Source: Homarus americanus (lineage: Eukaryota > Arthropoda > Malacostraca > Decapoda > Nephropidae). From it: 64,000 nt of DNA. Under the pieces are notes generated by a model. That model worked only from the letters and a program-made list of their open reading frames with translations, ran no database searches and was not told the origin of the DNA. A program made the translations under genes and the position numbers. Below are positions 24,201 through 35,734 of this stretch, piece by piece. Each line of letters begins with the position of its first letter. Positions within the stretch are counted from its first letter, which is position 1. The stretch lies in NCBI RefSeq assembly GCF_018991925.1, contig NW_024748870.1:2583030-2647029 (forward strand). Direction: 5' to 3'.

Positions 24201-25038
24201 AGAGTATGAATCTGTATGGGGGCATGAACCTGTATGAGAGTATGAACCTGTATGGGGGTATGAACCTGTATGAGGGTATGAACCTGTATGAGAGTATGAA
24301 CCTGTAAGAGAGTATGAACCTGTATGAGGGTATGAACCTGTATGAGAGTATGAACCTGTAAGAGAGTATGAACCTGTATGAGGGTATGAACCTGTATGAG
24401 GGTATGAAACTGTAGGAGAGTATGAATCTGTATGAAATATGGTACATAGAGGGTATGAACCTGTATGAGGGGGGAATGTGAACACCTGTATGAGGTATGA
24501 ACCTGTATGAGGCATGGAGCCTGTATGGGGGAATATGAACCTGTATGAGTATGAACCTGCATGGGGCATGAACCTGTATGAGGTATGAACCTGTAAGAGT
24601 ATGAACCTGTATGGGGGCATGAACCTGTATAAAGGGGTATAGACCTGTAAGAAGTATGAACCTGTAAGAGAGTATAGATCTGTATGGGGCATGAACCTGT
24701 ATGAGGTATTATGAACCTGTATGGGGGTATGAACCTGTATGAGAGTATGAACCTGTATGGGGGTATGAACCTGTAAGAGAGTATGAACCTGTAAGAGAGT
24801 ATGAACCTGTAAGAGAGTATGAACCTGTAAGAGAGTATGAACCTGTATGAGAGTATGAACCTGTATGAGGGTATGAACCTGTATGGGGGTATGAACCTGT
24901 ATGAGGGTATGAACCTGTATGAGGGTATGAACCTGTATGGGGGTATGAACCTGTATGAGGGTATGAACCTGTATGGGGGTATGAACCTGTATGAGGGTAT
25001 GAACCTGTATGAGGGTATGAACCTGTATGAGGGTATGA
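21270..25038. repeat. 3.8-kb 18-bp minisatellite
   Basis: About 200 copies of TATGAACCTGTATGAGGG, differing mainly at AAC/AAT and GGG/AGA/GGA positions. In the plus frame it reads as MNLYEG/MNLYES hexapeptides, and on the minus strand as HTGSYP-type repeats of several hundred residues. Three blocks (about 22343-22815, 23131-23430 and 24410-24725) are full of 1-3 bp indels, while the rest keeps exact 18-bp phase. I see no promoter, start context or splice sites that would make any frame a gene. Confidence 0.95.
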
Positions 25039-25499
25039 ACCATATAATATAAATCCCAATTTGTTTGGTATCGATTATAGGTAAAAAATATAATCAACTG
25101 GGTAGAGTGATTGGTTGGGGAGGGGGGGGGGGTGCTGGTCAAAATGTACTGTATTTTTTTCACTGTGGCGCTGAAATTCTTTAGTTAGTGGTCAGTAGTG
25201 AAGTCGATTTCAGATTACCAATTATTTAATTTTTATATGATTTATTTTAATTGAATGTATAAAAATGAAACAATAATAAAATATAATTGATACACTTGGA
25301 AATATTGTTTAAGTTACCCAATGTAACTATTTTCTTTCTTCCGCCCCACCAAAATGAACAAAGAAAATGGTTATATATATATAGGACTAACTACTGTAAC
25401 CGAAAGCAAATTATAAATTGAAAGATATTATTAACGTAAAATAAAATTCATCATTTCAACACCTGGCCTTAGTTAATTTTTTCTGGACTTCATTGACCA
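25039..25499. other. Stretch without a gene
   Basis: AT-rich unique sequence after the minisatellite, with a G run near 25122. Nothing recognised. Confidence 0.5.
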
Positions 25500-26310
25500 G
25501 TGTTAAATAGTACAGGCGTGAACCATAGTACCCAGATAAAACTTGAGACGTTTGTTGGGTCACACTCATGCTCCAGTAACTAAAATTGGACCAAGAGTCA
25601 CACTGGCGAACAACCTTCTCACATCTGTCCTAGACTGGGGTCCCCCTTTGCCCGTCTGTAGTATAATCTGGCAATTTCAGGCTCTCTAATCTCTCAAAGT
25701 AGCTGAGGTGCAGGCACCAGTCTGGTGGCCCTCCTTTGGAAATTTTCAATCAACTGACAGTCCCTAGCATATCTCGAGGACCAGACGGGGTGACAGCACT
25801 CCAGACGGGGAAGCAATTGTAGGCATTCGTCCGACCACTCTTGAAGCTGACAGAGATCTTTCTGTAGCTCTTCACAGACCGCTTTGACAAATTATCACTT
25901 AGGTATTTTATTCTGGCCAACACCAGACGATTTTACTTAACTGATGAGCCCCAGCCCACTAAAGGGTTCATTTCCCTGAATAACTTGGCATCGTGCACAA
26001 ACAATTGTATGGAGGAGTGTATAACTTCTGGCAGGTCATTTGTGAAACAAACAAACAACAGCGAGCCCAATACACTGCCCTGTGGTACCCCGCTTGTCAT
26101 GGGTACACATGGCGATTTCGTACCATTAATCACCACACACTACTTGCGGTCATAAAGAAAGTCTCCGATCCACACTCGGGCACTTCACCGAATCCCGTAC
26201 CCTTCCAATTAAATTCTCAGCCTTTCACGGGGGTACGCTGTCGAGAGCCAGATATACTGTATGTTGTCGATATTGCCACCCTGTTCTCCAAACATCCAGC
26301 ACCTTGAGTA
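25500..26310 (-). mobile_element. LINE fragment, same family as the 53-kb copy
   Basis: On the minus strand a frame at 25933-26136 reads TSGVPQGSVLGSLLF and then QLFVHDAKLFRE, an RT domain with the catalytic FADD changed to FVHD. Downstream blocks (25620-25850) correspond, on the minus strand, to the QRRATKLVPAL-type C-terminus found near 54760 in the 53-kb element. Internal pieces are missing. Confidence 0.8.
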
Positions 26311-26962
26311 GTTGTGTTAAGCAGGGACGTAATATAACTTGTGCTTTAATGAGAGTAATATCAACATGTATACTTTGTTATATTTATCAAATATTAAAAG
26401 ATTAAAATAATAATAATAATAATAATAACATAAAATGGCGTTACCGATAAAAGCGACACCGATGATCATCTTAAGTCTACCTCACTTTACATCAGTATAT
26501 TTGAGGATAAATTCCCAAAGAATGTGTGACAAGTGAAGCCCCTAGATCAAGTAAACTACATATAATTCTTACCACTATCGTTATGGTTCTAAAATATATT
26601 TGATTATCCTGAATAAATCTAAAGACTAAACAATAACATATGTATACTGCAGTTACTTACAAGATAAACAAGGAAAATAAATTTGTCCTATATAATTTTA
26701 ACAAGAGGGTTAGATCGTGTTTGGATGAGCTGATGTTTTTTGAGGTCTCCGAGGCTGAAGAATGAAGCATCTTTCATAACTTCCTGATGTATACAACACG
26801 ATCAAAAGGATCAATGGTCACAATTTTGCGGACACCTTTCTTGGCGTCTCATCTTAGGATCAAACACGGGATCAAACTCTAAGATGATGGTGGTGAAAGA
26901 ATCTGAAGTCTGCCAGAGTTGTTTAGTGGCTTTCATTTGTATCCTCTCTTTAAGCATCCACT
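26311..26962. other. 3' flank of the P450 gene
   Basis: Short (AAT)n at 26407-26427. No further exon recognised. A canonical minus-strand AATAAA for the P450 was not found close to the stop. Confidence 0.4.
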
Positions 26963-29900
26963 TTATGCCCTCTTGGTGATCACAATGTTCTGGGGCTTCG
27001 GAAGGTTGAAAAATAAAGCGTTGGGATTTCTCTTTAGGTCGAGTGGCTCTCCTTCAGGTTCAGAGAAAGTAAAGTTCTGCAGCAGCGCCGACAGAAAGAG
27101 GTAGAGTTCCATCCGGCTTAGAGCCTCGCCTGGGCAAACACGTCGACCTACACAAACAAAATCAAACTTCAAACAACAGTTCTCATGCAGAAAGATAAAA
27201 TTTTGACATACATAACACAAAGGTGATATATAAAAAAAACTCATTCGACTCAGGAAAAATAATTATACTGTATTGCGTTTTATATATTGTAAACAATCTT
27301 AAGTTTTAAATATCGACAAATGTTTAAAATGTTATCATTTTGAACTTTAAGGAATTAATTAATCTTTGGCCTATAAGTCATAACACCTTGGCTACTTTTC
27401 CTCTTACCAATAGAAAATGGAAGATAATTCTTCTTCCTAGGTTTCAGTTTTCCTTCACTGTCGAGGAAATGCTCCGGGTAGAACTCTTCAGGCTTCTCCC
27501 AGTAGGTTGGCTCCTTGTGGCACATCTCCTGATTAGGGATGATCACTGTGCCCTGAACACCAGATACAACACTGCTATTACTTTCTCTTGTTATGGACGA
27601 GAAATATAACAATGAAACATTCCTGGATAACAGAGGAGCATATTATGTGGCAAGTAGCTTTTGGAGTTTACTTGCCCTGTTATATTCTTTAGTGTCCTGG
27701 AAAAGTTTAGAGGAAGTCACCTTGCATAGTTTTTTATCGGGAAGTTAGAGAAAATTTTAAAAAGCTGATCATTTGTGTCTACATGACTTATTCCCCCAAC
27801 CTTCCCCCTCTATTGCATGGCATTTGAAGAACACAGTCCAGTTCCTTGCTTCTTACCCATGTTGATGTGTGAACTCTAATTTTTACAACAACTCTGCTTA
27901 CATAAGTCAGTGGGATATTTTTATTTTTACGGGATTTTAGTTCAGGTCATTGTGAGAAATGATCAGGAGATATTGGAGTGATCAGCTGTGTCGTCATTGA
28001 GGCTCCAGCATGAATCTGGGATTTTTAGATGTCACTGTCAGGAATCCGCTCATATATTACAGCTCTTAGTCCGGGCACTGTTAATCCGCACAGCCTTATG
28101 GATAACTTATCAAGAGTTGTTTCTTATGGTTGGTGTGGTGGAGGATGATCAAGGTCCTCTGAAGGAAACAGTCTGCTGAATAACTTTAATAACTTTATCG
28201 GCAGACATGAAGGCGGACTTGTAGGTTGTGTTTCTAAGGTGTAACTCTAAAAGGAGTAATTTCCCCCAACTACATCTATCAACTGAGTGCTAATAACTTT
28301 TTGCGTCCTCATCAACTGACTGAACGAATGCAAGTTGACTCGATGTTGGGTGTTGAGTGAGTTACTATAAGCTCATCAACCAAGCAACTTCCATGAACTG
28401 AGGCAGTTGTTGAGGACGGCGAAAGATGGGAGGATCTCAGCTGGTAAGTTTATTAACTTAGATGGATGTAACACTGAAGGGCGTATTAACTTTCACTGTT
28501 ACAGATTACCTTATTGAGAAATTAATTGGGGAAAACCACTTTGAAAAATCACCTGTAAAGCTGACAGTGTACCTTTGGTATGGTAAAGCCAGCAAGTTGA
28601 GTGTCGGCCGCTGCTGCGTGTGATAATCCCAAAGGCACCAAAGACACCAGTCTGCTGATCTCGTGGATGACCGCCTCCAGCTGCGTCAGTCTGAAGGTGA
28701 TGATGTCATCGTCATTAATAATAATGATTATAATAATAATAATTATACATAAAATACTACTAATAATACTGGTCATAAAAGTTGTTATGGGCGGGGGTGA
28801 GAACTTATATAAATACTCTAAGTTATAAAAACACAATACACTTACTTAGGTTTATCCTCTAGGGAGGGAAGTGTTCCTCTGGGCACCACGTCATCAATCT
28901 GTTGCTGCACTCTGGCCTGGACGTCTGGGTACTTGGCCAGGAACAATAGACCCCACCGCATCGTCTGGTTCGTTGTCTCACTCCCCGCTGTAAACAGATC
29001 TGCCACCTGGGCGCACAGGTCGAGTTCTGTGGGAGTAGACCGAATAATGGTAATGATATATAGGAATACAGACGTTGGAAACACCGCTTCTTGTACGATC
29101 AGTGAAGTAAGGCAACGTTGGGTCTGGTCAGTACTTGGATGGGTGACCGCCTGGCCCGAAGACCACCAGAGGCATGAGGACTCTACTGGAAACAATCATC
29201 TCAAGACTGTCAGCTGTTCTTGGTCAAATTGACTGAATTATTATTATTATTAACCTAACACAAGACACCACCTCATCCAATCACTTATTAGAGAAAATTT
29301 TATGGTGCAGGAAGACGATTGAAGTTTTATGAGACATATATGGTTACTTGATATAAACACTAATATACTGTCCTGGCATAGTCTCTCTCTCTCTCTTACT
29401 GCTCATGGTGGACTCTGGGTTGCCCTGTTGTGCCTTCATCTCTATCAGGTAGATGTCAATGTAGTCCCTCGGCTTGTCGGGGTTCAGAGACGCCTCGTGT
29501 TCCCCCATCACTTGCTGAAGACAAGGATGATAATGGAAGTGGTCTGGAGTTAAGGATGATATAGCCAAATGTATTGTAGGAGAGCGTTCATTTATGATAA
29601 GAAAGACTATGTTCTTCCGCCCTTTACCCACAGTAGTTGACCTCTGACCCAGCTTGGAGAAGGTCGTGCGATCGTGCTCCCGCTAGAGACCAAGGAAAAT
29701 GGCCGCTTTGGATCGTTGTGCCGTGGGGGAAGAGGAGGGGAGTGTGGGGAAGGACGACCTCCTTGCCACGCTGTTAAGGCAGCTGGGGCAGTTGAGGAGT
29801 GAGGTTGACACTCTAAAGGGGGAAAATGAAGCCCTCAGGACGGAACTCCTTCAGGTAGGTGTCCTGCCTAGCAGGACACCTGCGAAGGAGGAGCAGGCGT

Positions 29901-32900
29901 GGAGAGTGGTTGTCTCCAAGGGGACTAGGGTCAGGCTTAGGAAAGCTGACCAGGGTGTGGAGTGCAGTAACCCTTACCAGGTGCTGCAGGAAGCTGGAGA
30001 GGAAGAGAAGAGGCAGGACGGTATGGATCAAGGAGAGGAAAGGGCAGTTGTACAAACCCTGCCCACAGGTAAGGTCGTGGTAGTTGGTGACAGCCAGGTG
30101 AGGTTTATGGATAGGGCTTTTTGTGCGAGAGATAGGAAACGTAGGACTAGGGTATGTTTTCCTGGGGCTGGGATAGGGCATGTAGCCGAGAGGTTAGACA
30201 GAGTTTTGTCAGGGGAGGGTACCAATCCAGTAGTGTGTCTTAGTGTGGGAGGAAACGACATAGGTAAGGTTAGGAGTGAGGAACTTTTCAAGAGGTATAG
30301 GGAGGCGCTGGGGAAGATTAGAGATAGGGGAGGGATCCCGATAGTATGTGGTGTCTTGCCTAGAAGAGGGGTTGGTCGTGAATGGCTGTCCAGGGCAATT
30401 GCTATTAATTGCCGACTGGAAAAACATTGTGCAAACAATGGTTGGGCATTCATTGATGACTGGCAACGATTTTATGGCAACGACTACCTGTACTGTCGCG
30501 ACGGAGTACACTTGTCTCGTGAGGGGGTAAAGACGTTGTCTGCATCCCTGGAGCGTGAAATTGTCACTCCGAAGGGGGGGTTTCGCCAGTAGAGAGGGGT
30601 CGGGGAAAATGGGAGTCAAAAAACAAGCAGGTCCTGGGAAGTAGTGAAACAGAAGTAGATAATGCTGAAAATATAGTTAGTCATAATAACAAACATCAAA
30701 GTAATTAATGTAAAACAGATAGAAACGGAAGAAACATATTGAGTGTTTATTATACTAATAGTAGAAGCCTGTGTAACAAAATGGACCAGCTCAGGGCCAT
30801 TGTTAGTAAAGAGAACATAGATATAATTGCAATAACGGAAACATGGATAAATTCAAACAGCAAGCATTTTTTAGCAGAATTTCATATTCCAGGATATAAC
30901 CTGTTTAAATTTGACAGAGTGAGAAGGAGAGGTGGCGGTGTAGCAGTGTATATCAGGGTGTCATTAAAAAGCTGCAATAAATCAAACATTAAAACAAATA
31001 GCGACAATGAAAGTATTTGGGTAGAGATTGGTGAGGGCAGTGAATCCGTAGTCATTGGTGTTATATATAGACCACCTAATTTGAGTAGGAACGATGGTAA
31101 ATTGCTATGGGAGGAAATAAAGAAGGCATCTGATAGAAACAATGTATGTATTCTAGGCGATTTCAACTTTTCAGGCATAGATTGGAAAAATCAACTTAGC
31201 GATAATGAATCTGAAGATTTTCTAGAAGTAGTACAAGATAGTTTTTTATATCAATTCATAAACTCGCCCACTAGAGGAAATAATATCCTCGATTTAGTTC
31301 TCAGTAATAATGAAAATCTAGTAAAAGATGTTGGGATTGGAGACGAACTAGGAAACAGTGATCATAAAGCCATATATTTTAACATAATATGGGATGGCAG
31401 GAAGAAGGAAAATTCGGCCTTGATCCCGGATTTTAGGAAGGCTAATTACGGTAGCATAAGGAGAGACCTAAGGGATGACCCTATGGTCAAAAGATTAATC
31501 CCCCCCACACCTCCGGAAACTGTCAACTTAGGACGGGATAACCCCGAATTTAATTTAGCAGCTACTTATAGACAATTTATTAGAGCAATCAATAAATACC
31601 CCAAAATAAAACACATCCCTAAAAAGAAAAATTCCGAAGATCAATCTTGAACCCTTAAAATGGATGGAATAATAGACTCTTAAGATCTTCTAGGGGAAAA
31701 AGAAAGGTATAGAAAAGGAATTGAAAAGGCGAAAATCCTTACTTAGTTCCCATGAACCCTAACCAAGACAGGTAAAAGCCATGAAATTAGGAAAGCAAAA
31801 AGAGAAATTATGAAATCAAGGTAGCAAACGAATCGAAAAATAACCCCAAAGCTTTTTATCAACTGTATAAATCAAAGGTTAGAGATACAATAGGTCCCCT
31901 TAAAACTACGACAGGAAAAATGACTGATGATGAGTTAGAAATGTGTAGTACGTTAAATAGTCATTTTCGCTCCGTATTCACAAATGAAAACCTAGCACAG
32001 TTTCCAGAAGTTCATAAGGTATATAACGACAGTATAGAAAATATGTTGATGAATATCAATGTTACTAGTAACGATGTGCTTAAAGAAATTAACAAACTGA
32101 AGCCTCATAAATCGCCTGGTCCAGACGAGGTATATGCTAGAATATTAAAAGAATGTAGAGATGAGTTGAGTAATCCATTAGCAGTTTATTTTAATAGTCA
32201 TTAGAATCGGGCCTAGTGCAGAAGCTTGAAACTTGCAAATGTGGTTCAGATTTTCAAAAAGGGTGATAAATCAATAGCATCAAATTACCGTCCCATTAGT
32301 CTCACGTCAATCATAGGCAAGTTGCTAGAGTCAATTATTGCTACAAAAATCAGAAGCCACCTTGAAACATTCAACTTAATTCATTCTTCTCAGCAAGGGT
32401 TCACCCAGGGACGTTCTTGTCTCACAAATTTGCTTAGCTTTTTCTCAGAAGTATATGAAGCGGTAGATAATGATAAGTCATATAATATAATTTATTTAGA
32501 TTTCAGTAAAGCATTCGATAGAGTCCCTCATGAGAGATTGATAAGGAAGGTAGAAGCACATGGAATAGGTGGATCAGTATGAAAATGGATTAGGTCATGG
32601 TTAACTGGTAGGAAACAAAGAGTCAGCATAATAAATATGGATTAAAGTCAGACTGGGGAATTGCGGTCAAGCAAATTCCCCCAGGGATCTGTATTGGGCC
32701 CTCTGCTGTTTGTTATATTCATTAATGATGATCTTGATTTAGAAGGCCATAACTAGCTGATTCAATAATTTGCAGATATTACAAAATGGGAGAGTGATAA
32801 GATTGAACAGTGACTTTGAACACACTAAAAGATCTAGATACCTTACATGGTGGTCATTAGCTGGCAAATGAATTTTAATGCTGATAAATGCAAGGTGCTA

Positions 32901-35703
32901 CAGATAGGGAAGACGAATACAAACGTTAAGTATAAACTAGGTAACACGGAAATAGAAAACTCAGATTGTGAAAAAGATCTGGCTGTATTTGTTGGCAACG
33001 ACTTGAAACCTAGAAAACAATGTATTAGCGTTGGCAACAAGGCAAACAGGATTCTTGGGTTCATATCTAGGAGTGTGAGTAACAGAACTGCTGACGTTAT
33101 CTTGAAACTTTACCTAGCATTAGTGAGGCCACACATGGATTATGCGGTTCAATTCTGGTGTCCTTATTATAGAATGGACATAGATTCTTTGGAGAGAGTA
33201 CAAAGAAGAATGACAAAATGATCCATAATATTAGAAACCTTCCATATGAAGAAAGACTGAAAAGCTTAGGCTTGCATTCATTAGAGAGGCGTAGAGTTAG
33301 GGGAGATATGATAGAGGTGTTCAAGTGGGTAAGTGGGATTAACAAGGGTAAAATGGAAGATGTTCTGAAGCTCAGTAATAACGAAATAACTAGAACAAAT
33401 GGCTTTAAATTAGATAAATTCCGATTCAGAAAGGATATAGGCAAGCACTGGTTTGGTAATAGAGTTGTGGATATGTGGAATAGGCTACCGAGTGCTATAG
33501 TAGGATCGGGGACGCTAGGGAGCTTCAAGGCGAAGTTGGATAGGCACATGGAAGTGCTGGGATGGGTGTGAAAGGGATCTGCCCTGTATGGGCCAGTCGG
33601 CCTCCTGCAGTATCCCACTTTCTTATGTTCTTATGTAGTGTTCTCTTGCGTTATAAACACAGATTCCAACTCACCAATATATAAACTCTGAGCTTCTCGA
33701 CGGATTCCAACAAAGCGTCCACACCAAGGTACTTCGTGAGGAAGGGCGGGGAGATGGACGGGAGCCAGGGATACATGTCAAATATCACACTACCTCGTTG
33801 GAAATTCTCGAAGAGTTCGGTAATCAAGTCGTTAAATTCGTGGACTTTGCGGTCGTCCACGTCGTACCGTATGTCTGAAAAAACATATTTACTTTTAATA
33901 CAATATGACTCGGAGCAGCTGAGATATACAGTATATAAACACAGAAAGAACCTGAATTATATACACAAGTATTCGCTCAAAAAAGTATCTTTACGGAGAG
34001 GTCAGTTGAATTTAAAATGAACACTGACTCCTGTTTTCTCGATAGTGTTGTCATAATCCTTCGTCCATTATGTCATATTGTCTGACATAAAACGTAAAGA
34101 TCCTTTCTTGGGGGGAGCGAGTTACACACATTTATAATTTTTTTTATAAACAATAATTTTTCTATACAATAATAGACAGACGGTAATATCATAGTCCTTA
34201 AAGTTGTTATCAAGTGAAGTTATTGATTTTGTGAGCAAAGTTTAGACTTTTCCAATGTGATGTAATAACAAACACGGTAACACAAGAAGGTCCAGCAGGC
34301 CTAGATGGGGGGACGACATCAGATTAATGGTTGATCCGTGGACACATAAATGGCCTGCACATACTGAACACATGTATTAGTGAGAATTTTTCGACTATGT
34401 ATCAAGTCTGCAGAAGTATTAAAAGGTGTAAAAAGTAGTGGACGAGTGGAACAAATTACCAAACATCATCATTAACTCGAATACGCTGGATAGCTTCAAA
34501 CATAAGTTGGATGGATATATGAGCAATAGGGTCTGGGTGTAAATGGGACTGCCCAGTATGGGCCAATAGGCTCGCCGCAGTTTCCTCCATTTTTATGTTC
34601 CTATGTACATGTAGCAAAGCTTCTATATTTCATTCAGTTACATTTCAATGAATTCATCAACTGTAAATACTAAAACTTCCACACTTTGCCACAACTACCA
34701 CCTCCTACAGTCGGCACTCCCTTAAAACAAGACACTGACACGTGTTAATATCAACAACACCTTAACAAAAATATATGATCCAAACCTAATACTAAATTCA
34801 AATTATGTTAACAAAACTTTAAACAGCAAATATACAGTTAACACATTTTTTTTAATCTATTGTAAATATCTAGACCAAGCCTACTGGCACGAGGTGGATG
34901 GGTGCCAATCGTCACCAAGATGACTAAACGTTAAACTTTCATCTTCATAACAAAACGCAAATTGTTCTTGATGAAACACATTGGGCTGAAATTCCTCCCA
35001 CATTCAGGTGAGGACACTGACCTGAGGACGAGCTAACTCCTACCTGCAGTAATCTTCCAGATGACGTTGAGGATGGCGACATTGAGAGACATAGGGATAG
35101 GCTGGGGTCGTCCCGTGTGCTTCATGAAGTCGTCCACCAGACAAGTCACCTCGTACTGGATGGCGTCCATCAGGCTCGACTTGCCCATCCCCAATTCCTT
35201 CAGCTGGCGCAAGGCGAACCGACGACTGTTGTGCCAGTGAACGCCATTGGCGTTGGAGATGCCTGTAGCAGCCCGGGGTAAGACGAGTTAGTAGGGAAGG
35301 AAATATGTTGACGTAATCAAGAACTTAACCTAACTTAGCCTAACCTATACTGACCTAACAACTTAAAAATCTAACTTAACGTACCCTAAATTAATCTAAT
35401 CTAATCGAAAGTAGTTGGTAACTACCAAACAGGGAGGTACTACCGCCTGGGAAGATATTGGAAGCATAATGTGTTGTCTAATGGTAGACCCTGCTGCCAT
35501 ATGTGACTAAGTCCCAGGTTGATGATCTTACTTTCTGCCTCATTTACACACAATTGCAGGGTCTCAATTGTTTCTCTTACTTTGGCAACACAACATTCAT
35601 ATATTGTTTCTCTCTTGATTTATTTTTTCGTTTGTGTATTTATTTATGGTTATTATTATTATTATTTTTTTTTTTTAGTTATAATTTTTATCTATTTGTG
35701 TTA

Positions 35704-35734
<31 letters not shown>

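Larger units (their letters stand above)
29630..33640 (+). mobile_element. Near-full-length CR1-like LINE, antisense in a P450 intron
   Basis: Order: short 5' UTR, ORF1 (29699-30592), APE endonuclease part of ORF2 (30739-31650), RT in several broken frames (about 31800-33571), 3' UTR with GGGCCAGTCGGCCTCCTGCAG, and a short TTCTTATG tail. It occupies most of the intron between P450 exons at 29514 and 33675 and lies on the opposite strand. It differs from the 15.6-kb copies at many positions, so it is a related subfamily. Confidence 0.92.

Noticed and set aside
21270..25038. CRISPR array or bacterial surface-repeat gene
   Set aside because: Direct repeats have no unique spacers, and the surroundings are clearly eukaryotic.
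23285..25163. 425-, 601- and 344-aa minus-strand ORFs
   Set aside because: Same 18-bp array read in other frames, with no promoter, splice or non-repetitive coding sequence.
26760..26900. Possible extra exon downstream of the P450 stop
   Set aside because: A short open minus-strand frame is present, but the heme-loop exon already ends in a normal P450 C-terminus and TAA, and no splice sites fit.
29085..29175. Functional 5S rRNA gene
   Set aside because: The 5' end of 5S is not recognisable, internal positions are diverged, and an unrelated body and (ATT)n tail follow, so it is better read as a SINE.
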